Source: Paragonimus skrjabini miyazakii (taxonomy: Eukaryota; Platyhelminthes; Trematoda; Plagiorchiida; Troglotrematidae). Taken from it: a DNA stretch of 64,000 nt. Under the pieces are notes generated by a model. The model searched no databases. It had not been told where the DNA came from and saw only the letters and a program-made list of their open reading frames with translations. The position numbers and the translations under genes were made by a program. The DNA is taken from positions 2,868-66,867 of the forward strand of contig JTDE01003227.1 in the NCBI GenBank assembly GCA_014338405.1. Direction: 5' to 3'. Shown piece by piece: positions 27,301 to 42,300 of the stretch (the stretch's first letter is position 1; each line of letters starts with the position of its first letter).

Positions 27301-30300
27301 GGTTTTTTTATCAATTTGTGTCTGCCGGATTCATTTAGTGGAAGGAAATCTCGTGAGATCAGCAATGTATATTTTTTTAATTTTAGGACGGCTCTGTCAT
27401 TACAAGTTTTGTCGCAGAGTCGATGAACAAAGTTATTGGATTGATCATCATGAGGGATGAAAAAGTAAGTGAAATTAACGTACATGTATTTGAGGTCCGA
27501 TAGGAATTTATAATCTCAGAATACTGATAAGTGGTTTGGTAGATCTGATAATCTAGAAAAGACCCAATTATGAAAAATCTGCACACCGACTGGAGTCAAA
27601 AAAGCGACAGAAACATCATGCCCAAACGCGGCAAATGCTCTATCAGATGAGCTACAAAGTCACACCGTAAGCCAAATGTGAAATTTCTGAGCTTCCGACA
27701 TGCCTTCGCAGCTCAGCTGATAGAACAGTTGGCATGGTGTTTCTATCGCTGGTGTGAATCCAACCGAAGTACAGATTTTTAACAATTGGATCTCTTCTAA
27801 ATTTCATAATAGTTGTGGAAGGTAATCGCAAAATTTGTTATACACATAACTGCCTTCACACTATGTCGAGCTGAATCCATACTGAATAATGAATTCTCTT
27901 TGCACATTTCATGTTCTGCATGCAGTACTCAGATTTGTGGAAAAAACGAACTGGTTTATAGTAAAAGTGTTAGGGGTGTTGGTTAGGTAAGTAGTCAACA
28001 TCACTGAGCCTAGTGTGTGGCAGTTTGCGGAGCTCGCACTTACCCAGATATTCAAATCACCTTTATACCATCCAAGTAAGTTACTGTATAATATAATCGC
28101 ATAGCTGAGGGCACCTGAGAATCGCTCAGCTTTTGGCTATTGGTGTTCATGTGCTGGGTTCTTAATGGAAGAATTTTATCTACTAAAATTTAGGCGCACT
28201 CTGTTTTTGCCTAGAACTTTTGCGTACACGTATGGCTATACAAGGTAGCAAGCATGTGTTTGGGAAGGCAACCTTGGGGTCAATATATATATATATATAT
28301 GTAGGGCTAATTAATAAGTAGCAATTGTTACTAGCAACGAATCAAGTACTGTTCAATGACGGGAATGTAATAAAAGCAAGTCAGTCACCAGTAAATTGAT
28401 TTTGACACTGTCAGACTTAGTGCAGTATGCGTGATATAAACGCTGGCGTATAAACGAGTGGAAACAAGTAAGCCTGAAGGACTGAACGAAATTCATGTCA
28501 AATTATTGCAAAATGTTACAGTCTTATCATTGTCGCTTGAGTTATCATAATGTTTCGGTGCTGTATTAGCTTTAACTGTCCGGTAGAAACAATGCAGATG
28601 ACTATGACTGACTGACTAAGTTTCTGGCACGTGTTCGACAAGGGTACTTACTACGGGACTCACAATTCCATTCCGAAACCATACTGGATAATGGCCACAT
28701 TCGTTTGTTAAGATGCGTGCAGAATGTGTTCCGCTATAATGCAATCGGTGAAAAGCATTCAAACGCATGTTAGATATGCACTCATGCTTTTGTTTCATGG
28801 ACAAGCGAACCTAGATGATAATCGCGCAGCTTAACAGTTGAACTGCAGCGAGTCAAACGGTTTACCGTTGGTGCTTTAGCTACTAAATCGAGTTTTCGGA
28901 TAAATACTGTACATACGAGTTACCTATGACTTCAGAAAATAAGAAGACCTTGTAGTCTTTCATTTTAAATTGTCATAAAGCAACACTTAGAGTGTTAGCA
29001 ATCACACAAAGGTCTGTCACATAGCGTCGGTTTAACACGTTTTTAACTTCGAGGCAATAAGTAACGGTATTCCCAGTTCCAAATGAAAAGTTCTTGAACT
29101 TTCAGTACTGGCTTCGTGTCGACAGGTCAGCACAACGTGTTGCCAGGTCAACCCAACTTACAGAAAGGGAAATCCGCCGTATTTCAGTGGGTAACCCGAA
29201 CGGTGTAGAATGCTGTGTACAGAGGCATATAAATATCATGTCACCCTTCCAATATCATAAATACATCGTGTACACAACGATTACAAAATGTAAACTCTCA
29301 GTGGGGACTTTTATATGGTTGCGCTTAAGCTTCCTCATAAATAGTTCGGTTGAAAGTGGACTGAAGTAGCATCCCAAAACCCGCCATAATATGCATCAAA
29401 AAGACCCAGTCACAATCGGTAACACAATCTCATGCAGATAAACGAATTCGCCCAAGTTGTCAACAAGTTATCTAGTTGGACGCTTTCTTACTACACTGTG
29501 GAACCGGAAGAGCACAGGGGTTTATGGTTGACATTCTGGTCTTTTATGGGATCTTCACACTCGGCAGTGTTACATGGCTGTTTGCATAAAGGTTTTAAAC
29601 TGTCAGCAAGCTACTGTGGGCTGTCTGGATGTCGTACGACACATGTGTCGGGTATCGGTTTCATTTGCTAAATGGGGTAGTAAAGTTTTTTGAACCCATG
29701 AAGGGTAGGAGTCACATTAGGCGTGGTTTTTCAACTTTTGTTCCGCGACTGGATTTGTCCGTAAAACGAGCCCCCAAACTAGAAATTGAAGGCTGTGTTA
29801 TCTATACCCAGTGATCTGTAAGTTCAACAATCACATGAATTTGTGCAGTAGATTTGCAGCCGTCAATCACTTCCGTCTGTAACCGTTTAGTTACTACAGT
29901 AACCACCATGGTGCAGTTTTAATGCACCCAGTAATTTAGTATGGACGTTATGAAAGAAACATAAACTGTATTAACTATTACGTTTGGTTATAATTCGTAC
30001 AATTGTGGACTGAAATCGATAATTAATTGCGAGGTATTTCTAAGTTATCTGGCAAAAATCTTTATTGTTACACTCATTTTCTAGTTTGTTTGTCTGCCCA
30101 ACAGGATATTGAATGGCTCCGGGCACACTATGACATTGAAGCCTTTATCTACTATGGACATCATGCCCTAAGTGAACATGCTACCATCTATCACTGCGTA
30201 CTAGCGGTGAACTATTACTGTCGACGTTCGGTGTTTTTACGCGAAGTGTTACGTCAGGCCAACAAAACATGCCTCTACTATCGAGTTTTCCCACCTTATT

Positions 30301-33300
30301 GTCCGAATGAGGTAAGTTTTTTGAATGAACAGAGGATATTTACCAGTACTGGGTAAAATTGCATTATGAAGGTACATTTTGCTGACTAGAAAGTTTCGTA
30401 ATACCTGTGAAACGGATGTTATGTTACTCAAACACAATGTTCGATGAGTTAAGCTAAGGATACTCTTCAAGCTTTTGCACCACGTGACGTTCACTCTCAT
30501 AAGTGGGTTTGGCTAATGAAATAAAAGAGTAGTCTTACTAACGGGATTCGTACCATATATCCATGTGATTCAGAGTAGTTTCCATGAAAACACTGCGAGA
30601 ACAATAAAATAACTATTGTGCTTATACGACTAGACTGTTCAGTTTACTTTGAATTATTAATAAATATGAAGAAAAGAAGAGTAAAAAACAAACGTGAGAG
30701 AAGCCAGGACTAAAACAGTGGATGGGCCAAATCACCGATTATTTGCACACCTTTCAGGACATCTGACTACATATGATTGAACAATTCATCAGATCACTAC
30801 ACAAACAATCAAATCATCATTCGTCCGAATGCATTTTAGACTAAATGCACTTGCCTTTTAAATATGCATTTTTTCTGCAATCCTATATTTGACAACTAAA
30901 TCGAACTGATTCTAGTCCAACACTCAGTTATTTTAACTTCATGTTGTGTTTTCTTTCTTGTTTTTGTCCAGTTCTATAACAGAACCACGCTCAACACTTG
31001 TCTGTCCAAATTCTGCATCGTTCGGCCCAGGCAACAAATTGTGTATCCTCCAAAGGAGTTGTTAGGCGAAAAGATGCCGGAGGAACGTGTGCTTGTGAAA
31101 CAGGAGGTACCTCCGGCTCTGTTCATCGGAACAGCCAGATTGTTTGCAGAACCCAAGGTTCACATCAACGCCCGCATCATTGTTGTAGGTGCATCTACCA
31201 CTGGTCTGTCGTTTCTAATGACTTTAGCCACATGGTGAGCTCAAATGAGAAGTCCTAAAAGTAAGGCAGAGGATGTTAGCTGAATTAATGTGACACACGG
31301 CCTGATTTCAGGCTCCCATTATTTTCTAACAATACTTATCCAGTTCATACCTTATATACACACCAGTGATATTTCAAAGTTGATTTAGGCCCTTCTAAGC
31401 TTATTACAACTCCTTATATCTTTTGGGTAGTGTACGTAGCGAAACGTGGTTGATTATGATGCGGATGAAGCCGTCGTAATATTGGAGACAATTTAAAACC
31501 AGAAACAGCGACATATGTTGTCAGATATGGCCACTGTTTTGGACAGCTTGCTATACAATGATATTCATATACTGTTACTCCTACACGTCTGTGTCCGACC
31601 CCACGCACTCTTTCATCAGAGATGTTAGGTCGGTAGGCTAATGAATGTCCGACAATGACTTAACATTTCAAGTTGAACATCACCGACAATTGATCGCAGC
31701 TGTCGCATCCCCATAGACTTTCCAGTCGGCCCCTTTCGTAAAGAAGCACTAGACTCGAGTTTGGCTGTCATTAGAGCTGGTCAGTAGTGCATATCTTTGC
31801 CATGGCCGGGACTAGAACTCCGGCCACGATTTTATGAGGCAACTGTGTTGACCACTGCGCCGTTGACCCCATATTGGGTACGACCGAAGTATCACACGTA
31901 AACGCTCAATCACTTTTGCATGACTTGGCAACTTAGTTAGTTGCTATTCAAGGTAGATGACAACTTTGAGTGGCAGTCTGTTCCATCTACGGACGCTCCT
32001 GCCTTGCAAGTTGCTTCCGCTGTATAAATACCAGAAATTAATGTATAGAACACCGAAAAAGTCTCTTAAGAACACCAGTTAGAGTGACGGAGGAAAGCTT
32101 GACATCAAATAACTTCGTTTTTGGAACAGGCTGAATCACTTTCCGAAAGAGATGTATGCCAAACAATTGTTACAAAAGCACCAGCAAAAGACCACTCGTT
32201 AACTAAACGTAGTTATTACTTTTGACGTGTTGCTTTCTGGAGAAGGAAACCATGGTATATCCTGTGCAAAGAATATTATTTGAGTGTCAGTAGCTTGAAG
32301 AAATGCCTTCAGCGACCATAACGTTGAAATTTAAAACGTATCGTAGATTCAAAATTCAATGTGTTACACCTCTGGGTTTCACAATGAAGTGACTTTTAAT
32401 TTTTCTCAGAAAACACTGGAAACTTTTTAATGATTAATTCTGTGACATGATGGATGTCGCCAGTCACATATGGAATAACTGTTATTTTCGCTGCCCTAAC
32501 TGCATTCAAACAGTAATACGCTATTGTTTTAGCGCAGATTGTTCCCTGGCCAAAATGTGTGTTATGCTCAAATGAGGTGAATCATAAATGACATGAACGT
32601 ATGCAATACCATGTAAAACTACATTCTAGCAAGAGCTATTTCTTTAGAAAGTTCAGTCTATTCCGTATCAAACATTTTAACCTTAGAAGAGATGGGACCA
32701 CCCTCTACACGGAAAACTTAATACCGACCCGAAGAGTACCACTGTCGAAGGGACTGCTGTGTTAAAAGATGACTATGTTGTCCTGCACTAGCTGTTGTGA
32801 AGTTCAGAAGTTCCGTTCACAGATAGGTCAATTTTGTACATAAGGCAATCAAGTGTAAATGATGTTTTGCTTGATAACGATTTACTAGACCAATACCCAA
32901 TATGTTGTATCGTTTTAGCTCTTATATACGCTTCACAAACCTGGTACTGCTGTCTCCGAATGGAATGCCCGGTAATACGCTAAACAAACCTGATGATCTT
33001 GCGTCCAAATTTCTAAGTACAGAGTGAGTATGCTAAGTTGTTGTTGTTGACACTTACCGTTTTCAACAAATAAATAAATAAACAATGCCTGACCATGTGG
33101 ATTTGTGAACGGCTCTTTATGTGAAGTAATTTCACTCAAAAGTTTACGATGGATAGGACATTTTACATTTGCCCAATCAACGCTCAACGCGTCATGATTG
33201 TACTCACCGGATGTGACTAGATGAACAGCATAATTGTTATCCCATAATGTGTGTTAAGAGGACAAAGAAATGAGCATCTGGTTTGGTACCAGTTTGTTCA

Positions 33301-36300
33301 TTCCATACTTTTAGTTGAGTTCAAAGACAATGAGGGTTTGAGGTAACGTTAGCTATGACCACAAGTTAAACCCTGTGATCGGGATATTACACATACCGAC
33401 GTAGCTACCAATAATTGGACTAATATATATACCTCGTACTAACAAACAAACAAAGAATAACCAGAGGAGGTCACACTGTGTGCAATGCAACGCGGGTAAA
33501 ACGTGGATTCAGTGTTAGCAGTCTAGACCTCGCTCAGATTTTTTGCTTTTTCATATACAATCACGTTTGGCCCGTAATCTTCAGACAGCATTCAAGTTTT
33601 CTCTCAGACTTGGATTAAATATGTATGTGTAACTAAAATAAAACAACGTTGTGCACCCTAAGCAGTGACTACAATTTACTACCCGATTTTAATTGATTAA
33701 AGTTATATGTTACTCAATAGATTTGGTGGCAGAACGAAAGCTGAATATCTTTTATTGGTCAAAAAGCTATCATGTGTGCGATCAGATACACTTACTCACA
33801 ACCTCATAAATGTTTTTTATCATGTGGGTCATGAGATAGTCAGAGAATAATACACCAAAAAGCGACTTTAGCGACCAACTGTGTTTGTGTGTGGACATGA
33901 ATGCGTTGATGAGTTACAAGTTTGGCGTGGTAGTCAGACACGTGTGCTATTTTGCTCCGGAAGGCTATTTTTCCTAGAACTTCAGCCATTCTGGGTTCAG
34001 CCATATCAGATAGGCAATCGAGAGGCACTCAAACAAAAAGGAGTTATGCTTGTAGGTTTGTATGCCACAACTGACTACTTAGGGGATTTTTATTCGTTGA
34101 TTCACGAGTCCATGAGTATACGGCAGAACTACATTTATAATTGCAGCACTGATGTCCTCGGCTTACGGAAGGGAGGTTAGAAGAGGTATTATTAAACAAA
34201 GAGTATTCTGATCGCCGTACCGTTGATCGCGACCGCCGGCAAATTACAATGTACAGTCGAAAATCTAACATTAATTCTCAGAAGCTTTATGTAGCTTAAG
34301 ATACACAAGATAAGATATAAAGAACCAGAGCTATGGTCAGCTGTCCGGCACAGTCCGCTTGGTATCGGTGTTTGACAGCGTGTTTGTTCTGGGTGAATTC
34401 AGTGCGCTAGTTGGGAGCAACTCAGCAGCATAGCTAAGAGTCCTTGAACCCCACGGCATTGGTGCAAGCTATGAAAACGTTGATCGTCTGCATCATCCGT
34501 GTGCTACTCACAAGTTGTCTCTCACCACCACCCTATCATAATCTGGAATCATTCATGAAGCGGTCATCGCCATTTGCTTGATTATGTGATCGCAGGAGAG
34601 CCCGATATTTGCGAAGTACGCACCACGCGAGTGATGCACAGAGCTGAATGTAACGCGGATCAAGACCAAGTTGTTTCCCCATGTCTACAAGCCTGTTTAT
34701 TGCAGATCAGCTGGATGGCGGCGGAAACTGAATGCTAAGCGCTGACGGAACTCAAGGAGGAGAACCGTCACTTAGTGTACAGTTGCCACCCGTCGTATCC
34801 AACATCACTGGTGGTATGTGGCAATACTTTAAGTAACACATCACAACAGTAGTCAACAAACCAATCACCATGCAGAAACAAGAATACCCGGACTGGTTCA
34901 TTAACATCAATGCAGTTATCTGCAGTTTGATGCGAGAGAAAAATGTAGCATATGCTTTTTCTCAAAGGACTCGGCTAATGAAGACAAAGAGCTACGTTTT
35001 GGAGTGTTCGTCGTCAGCTCAATGAGTGGCCTGGCGGAATCAAGGAAAAACGGTGGATAAATAAGGGTGAGTTGATGCAGGGCTAATATGACTGCCTACA
35101 ACACAAAATTCTACGAGTCGCTTAAGCCAATTGTTGTTCCGGCCGTCCAATCTACTAATACACTCAACCAGGGGACCTAATGAAAGTCTGACGCAGGCAT
35201 TTCGGTAGCTTACTGGACAGGCCGGTAAACATTGACTGGGCGACTGTGATTAACATGCCAGAGCAGGATGTCAACGGTTCAGCCGGTCTCGCTTCTGATA
35301 TAGAAGAGATGGAGAAGGCCACTGGACAGCTGACTATCGTCGTAATTTCCATAGACAGCAATAAATCAGTGGTTCTCATTTATGATTAACTGCCATACAT
35401 CCATAAAGAAAGTAACAGGCCCTCGCCAAGAAGCGAAGGGAAAGGTAGCTAACTATTAAATATAACTAAGTCTATTTTCAAATACCAAGCTGCCTACAAC
35501 TTACAAACAAACAACCAAGCTATATGTGAAAATGAGGCGACATCAACAAGATAGTTTCATTATGGCATTCACTGCTCCACGTCACTAATTCCAATTACCT
35601 CACAGATCACCTGACCAAACAACGACAACGTTTATGTTACTAAGCCCAGCTGGTCCCCATCTCACCTAACTTCTGCAGCCGCCGACTCTGCAAGTCACGA
35701 GGTATCCAGCCCAGTTGCCGAATCCGATCTACAATGGTCAACCCCGTGATGAATTATTTCACTCCTCTATTTCAGGTCATCATTTGTTCTCTTCACACGG
35801 AATTTGGTTTGCCCCGGCAAGTTTGTTGTCTCTGGAAGCAGGGAGCCGTACGTTAACAGTTGAAGGATGTCTTCAACATACTTCTGTTTAAAGTTAAAGG
35901 CAACAAGCATAGCATCGACAGTTTTCGGGAGATCAGTTTGCTGGTTTGCGTTAGCAATATGCTAACTAGAATCCTGCTTAACCTACTCAAAGTGGAATGT
36001 CTGCAGACCAACGTTTTCGAGGGACTTTGCGAACTTCAGACGGGTCGCAGTACGATCGACATGGTGTTCGCTGCTTGATAGATCCAGAAGAAATGTCATG
36101 GATACAAACAACCGTTGTGTGTCTTCTCCTCGGATTTCCCTTAGGTGTTTGGTTCCCTGAGCCGCGAGGCATTACCGACGGGTCCTGATGAATTTGGATG
36201 TACAGGTGAATTCATCAATTCATAACGTTGTGTGCAGGTGAGAATTCGAAAGTGCAGTCATGTGAATCGGCTTCAGATCTCTAATGATGGTGTCGAGGTT

Positions 36301-39300
36301 GAAAACCGCACGGATGATCGGTTGGTGGATATTTGACCTAACGATGCCAAATGTCTTCTACGTAATTCGACAGTGCGTATGCTGTTATTTGTAGGTAATA
36401 GTGCGTTACTCGTAAACGGCGAACAGTAACCCCAATGTCTGGTCGTGGATTTCGTGACTACGGCGTTAGGATTTGGTTTGGATACCACACTGACAAGACA
36501 TTTTATTACTTTCATCATTCTTCAGGTGGAGGTGCTGTACTTACTGTCGCAGTGCACATCAATAGTGCCATTGTGGATAGTTGCACACCGTTCTTCTACC
36601 ACTTGCTTAACAGTCTGTCAGTGGATCTATTCATGGACCACGAATTGCGAGCTGTTGTAACGAAGTCTCACGCTGGTTTCCAACGTCCTGATGGACGCGT
36701 CTGGAAGAATTGCAGCTTTTAGATGAAAAGTGAGCTGTTCCTCTACTACTTGGTGATGTTGTCCCCGCTGTTGTACGACAGTAAAACTTGGGCACTGTGT
36801 TAATGGTAATTTCGTTATCTAGACTAGTTCCAACTGCAGTGTCTACGACGTGTCTTGGGTATTTGGTGGTCGGACAATCCTGAACACTCAGGCACTTCGA
36901 CGAACGAACATGAACGAGATTGAGACCGTGCTGACGCTTAATCTATTTGTTTTATTGGAACACACCTGTAGGACGGGCGACGGACGAATTCCAATGCCGA
37001 GTGCAGTCAGAGAAACGAAATCCTGATGACCAGAAGCCGTGAGACAAGGATGTTACCCATCTGGATGAATACGATCAGGACGGGCGTCCGACGGTTCAGT
37101 GAGCAACAGTTGCGAAGTCGTACAATGTAGTGCGCGGTAGCTAAATGAACTTTAAGCGCCATGAATTGTACTGACATGATTATATGGCGTTACGAAGAAT
37201 GCTGCCGCAAATACACTGGCGTCTTGGATCGTTAGATCTTCAGCATATTCACAATACACCGTCAGTAAAGAGACGATGAGTATCTTAGACGTAAGGAAGT
37301 TACGTCTGCTATGTCCATTTTTTGTTCGTCTGAACCAACGAATACAGTCGTTTTTTAAGTCACCAGTTCTTTTCTTTAGAAGACTGAACAATTGTGGCTT
37401 TCTGCCTTTTCTTCTATTTTGCCGATTGCGGTGAACTACTTATTGCCTTACATTTTCAACAGCTTTCTTCTTAGTCTGTATATCATTGGATTTTTTCATT
37501 TTTCATTTCCGAGAGATAGCCATATCACTTTTTTACAAGCCCACCGCCTAGCTAACTAGTATTGGCCTGCTAGACCGCAAAAGACTGTGTGACCTCCTAT
37601 CTAAGTGTTTGTCCTTCAGGTTTCCACTGAATACGTGGTTTGTAACTGGAATAACAAATGTAACAACCTAATCAATTAGTGGCAATTGCTTTACCTAGGT
37701 TTCATTTGGCTTCGGCCAAAGTGACAAGTTAATCGGAAACCGATACCACCAATCGTATGGAACCGCTATCCTAATCACAATACAACCAGTCGCATTTGTA
37801 AGAACAAATCATGGATCTGTGGTCAGTTATCCAAACATCAGTTATCAAACAGGGAGTGCCCAAGAAAAGCTCTTTTTCTAATCTTTCCAACCCAACTATT
37901 GATGTGGTTCGAGGAAGAAGACTGCAGCAAAATTGTTTAATGAATGCACTGAATGATATTTCATGTACTCTAAATCAGTCTGACGGGAAATAACTCACTC
38001 GTACAACATATCCATCGTAGTGCGAAGTTGGCGACATTGTCTGCAGATGTAGGAAATTCCATTTCTCCGTTGATAGTTTGTTCCAAGCTTCGATTTCGTG
38101 TACTTTTCTTTATAACTGATTGCGATTATTATGGTTTAGTCAGTCGCTTTCACCACATTGGTATTCAGTCAGATACATCACGGGAATGTTTAAAAGTAAT
38201 TGCTTATGGCGATTTAGAATTTTTATTTAGTTCTTGACCAGTTAACATTCAGGACTAGAGAGTAATACATATTCTAGTTGAATCATAGTGACTTGCACAA
38301 ATAGTTCTTCAGGTGGAACCTGAAGATCAGTTGATGCCACATAAAGACGACAATTGAAAGTTGGTTTGATGCCTGAACAGAAATACATTTCACGCAAATG
38401 CAGTTTGTTGTAAAACGTTCTGGAAGTTCGCCACTGTTAAACAAACAAACAGGAGGAAGCAAGATTTCGAACTGCCTCTTTTCATCACTGAAAGATCGAT
38501 TGTTTTTGCCGGTCTGATTACAAACCTCACTGTTGTGGTTAGAGTTACACGTCAATTGCCTGCAGTTTGTCACTCTCCTCCTTCTTCTCCTTCTCGCAGT
38601 CAATGTTTTTCGTCGGAGGTCCTTGGACAATACGCTCTGCGACATTGCGTTCACGTAGTCCGTGGCAAGCTGACCGCCATCGATAGGTGAGTGTCAGGGT
38701 GGTAACCTATTTATATGTTACATTGACAAGAAGTTGCTGGTATATTCATAAGATTTGCACGTTACTTACCTTCACGGCTAATTTAGCTTGTGCATAAACT
38801 CGTCAGACGGAGATAGCAGGATGAAAAATCGAATCGGTGATTTCCAGGGTGTAAGCCATATGACTAACTGGTCCAGAAAATGTCTAAAATAGAAACCATC
38901 AAATTAACCTCATTGTTTACTAACATACTGTCACCCTAAAATGGGTTGTGTCTACGCAGATAAATAAAAACGAATGTCTTGATGATTTCTGGCCACTCCT
39001 GTCCACCGATAGATCTTAACAACCTTACCCTAATTTTTAATATGAGTTACGCGAACTTTACGAACAATTGGAATTGGTTTCTAGTGATAACAGAGAATAA
39101 AGGAGTACAGGAAAAACTATAAAAGCGTTGCCCTTCGAAGTCAGAAATGTGTTTTATCCCACTCTTTATAACGATACGTGAATGCAGGTTAGGAATTCTA
39201 ATGTCTAATAGTGAGGTTTTTGTTTACGTGAGACAGCACCAGTACAAGCAGTTGAGTTATGGGACGTTCAATAACTGAACGATAAAAGCAATATACCTTA

Positions 39301-42300
39301 TGGAGTTGCACCAAGAGATGACAGGTTTCCAATCAGGAAATCAAACATTCTGCCTGTTAATTGTCAAATTAATCTGTTTTCAATCCAGATGAACTCAACA
39401 TCAGAACGGAGAATTACCACGTCGACGCAAGCGAAACCACCAAGCCGAAATCGTTGAAGTAATTAACCATATGATCACCTGTTTCATCGATGGAATGAGG
39501 AAGGTTAATGTATTCCACCTTGAGCCCACCGAGAGTATAACGATTAACAAGCACGACCTTGTCTTTCTGACCAAGAAGGTGCTTCGGCCACATCGGGTTA
39601 CGTTATAAAACTGGATGAGACAAACTTGTCTGTGCACCAATCTAATCGTGGTTACAACATGCCTGTGTTTGTTTATTAGTCTCCAACCAGACTGGTCAAC
39701 GGGGCTCGAAAGTGAAGTTACGCTGACCTCTTGAAGTGGAATATGAGACTGAAACAACAGAATGTCTTGCTTAACGATATACAACGATAAACCTACTTGT
39801 TCGACATGTTAACCAGCACCGAGCATCCTAATGCAGACAAAGTACTGCTTCAGAAAAACAGCGGTCAGGACTTGAATTTACATTGCAATTTTATTGATTA
39901 TTGTTTGTGAAGTCAACTAACTCCAGTGTTATGTCTACTTGATGCACGGTCGTTGACATGCTGTCCTTGAACCGCAATATCATCGTGCTGTCCGCTGGTT
40001 GTGTAATCTGTAATCGAATCAACTTCTTCCGTGTTTATAGATGGTGGTAGTTTCCTCCAAAGTAGAATGTTTAGTATTCGCACTTGTAAATGCCTTATTA
40101 GGCCGGCACATTTGGCTGTTTGTTTTATTGATCGCAATTGCGTGTGCTTGGTTTTGTTACACACCACCAATGTTTGCATTAAATTTTGCAGGACTAGATA
40201 TCACCATTTAGGTGTTAGATTAGTTCGGGATCTTCACCTCTTGAAAAAGTGTACATATTAGACACAGGTGCACTGTTGAACGCCTGGTTTTGCTAGTTCC
40301 TTTAGACCAACCGAGGTGAAAGTTCGTGTGATTTCGGTCATACTTATGGCAGTGAGTGCAGTTCGTTAAGTCGATATGAAACCGGCTGGGCTCGTATGGT
40401 TTGCAGTGTCACAACAGTGTGCGAGTGACAGTAACAGTTTGTTGAGTGCCCTTATGCAAACTGTCTTGAACTAAGTAAATTTTGGAGGCAGCGGCTATGA
40501 ACAAACAGAGCGTGGTATGAATGACAGATTATTACGTATGCTGACGAGTTCAGTCAATGTACACTGGTGAGCCGTGGCAACGTTTAGCGCTAAGAAATGA
40601 ACACATTCATTGAGGTCACATTTAGCGTTCGAACGTGTATATTAAATCTAAGTTGAACTCAAGTGGTAGCCAAGGAAATCTGTAACTGAATGTACCAGCT
40701 TTCTGTCATGGTATTACTTTTTCCTCGGATTAATTCGTATGTTCTCTGGGTCTCTCGAAATGCACTTCTTTTCAAGTCCACATTTTTCAGAGCTCACCAA
40801 TACTGCTCCAATAATCACACGATATATCCAGTAAGATGCGTTTTGATAGAGCTGATCTTGATGCTACAGGTGAAATTACATCACGATACGTCTTTTTTGG
40901 ATAATATGGTTATGATCTGCAGAATAATTGATTTACGCCCTGTTTTTCGAGCACAAGCGAAAGTGGTTGAGCGTTCACATACGATAATTCAGTCGTGCCT
41001 AACGTGAGGTCAATGGCACAGTGGTAAACACGGTTGCCTCATGAACAGCATGCCCGTAGTTCAAGTCCCGGCAGTGGCGATGATATGCACTACTGACGAG
41101 GTCTAATGAGAGCAAAACTCGAGTCTAGCGTTTTTTTTGAAAGGGGCCGACTGGAAAATCTATGGGGATGCGACAGCTGTGGTCAATTGTGGGTGATGTT
41201 CAAATTGAAATTAACCAAATCCCCGACTACTCATCAATAACCGTTATACACAGAAGTGGAGAAGTTCAGCTAACATTGCTAATCCAACAACTGGTTCTAA
41301 TTAACTACCACCATAAGGTTAAGTATCGCCAAAATTCATTATGTGCAAGTCAAGTGAAGAATGTGTCCAGTATCGTCTACTTCTATGCAATAGTCATGAC
41401 GCTGTGTTTTGCCCAACATTTTTATGAGTGGTTCAAACCGTACATCTTGTTCCATTCTATCCGTATTTGATTGTTGTTGGATGACACTGTCTCTGAGAGC
41501 ACATACATGTAAAACCTCTGATACTCCTCATATTCCTTCAGTAAGAATTACAATGTAACTTTTGGTGTATTCAGCGATCATCTTCTCCAAAACACACTGA
41601 TGTCCATTTGTTAATCGTCTAACCAATCGGTTGGTGCGTAAATTGTTTAATCAGTGGTTCTTTATTGCCTTTCGTTGTAACATGTTAGAGCAAAGACGAG
41701 AATCGGGCGTAATAAAACTACTGTTAGACGATGTCATTGGTAACTTACTTCACAGTAGTTGTTTGCAGACGTCGTAGAGAGGTATCGCATCCATTTTTAA
41801 TTATAGATGATGCCCTGCTTATTACGATTTGGCCAGCATGCCTGTTCTGTGATTAAGTTATACCCGTCATGGAGTTTGCGATAGCTCACTCAATCATCAG
41901 TCTCTTTTAACGACGTCAATTTCGCAGAAGGTAATAATTTCCTACATCATTTAACATTAAGCTAGTGCGTAAATGATTAAATCAGCCCCGCTGAGCTATC
42001 CCATTGTTTACAATTTTAGTGGACTCATCGGAAGTGACTAAGCGATTCTGATACAAAACAAGAATAGGCGTGGTTGTTGACCGCAGACGTTGGAGTAATG
42101 TGAGCCAGACTAGTCAGACTATCACTGTTGGGTGTCCACAACTATAATACACATCATATTCACTCGTGTAACCATTAACTGTAAAACTTCTTCCTTAAAT
42201 TTCGAGGTTCCCGTCGGTACACGGAGTTTGTCGGAGTCCTTCGGCTATGTAAGGTTTTCCGTTCTTGTTCCGTCTAGCTCAGGACCCGGTTCCTAGGTCA

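Noticed and set aside
33872..33930. Possible CFAP61 exon encoding NALMSYKFGVVV, like the vertebrate YALMSLCSWVNVVV
   Set aside because: No phase-2 donor of quality follows and the acceptor is weak. The exon at 38600-38686 matches the same protein segment better and fits both phases.
37811..37993. Frame with TIDVVRGRRL, considered for the same missing exon
   Set aside because: No acceptor near the match and no donor in the right phase; superseded by 38600-38686.
38283..38654. 123-codon minus-strand frame with an Arg run
   Set aside because: It is the reverse of the pyrimidine tract and coding exon 12 of CFAP61.
39401..39784. 127-codon minus-strand frame
   Set aside because: Antisense to the orphan + strand block; composition is hydrophobic and patternless, with no splice or family signal.
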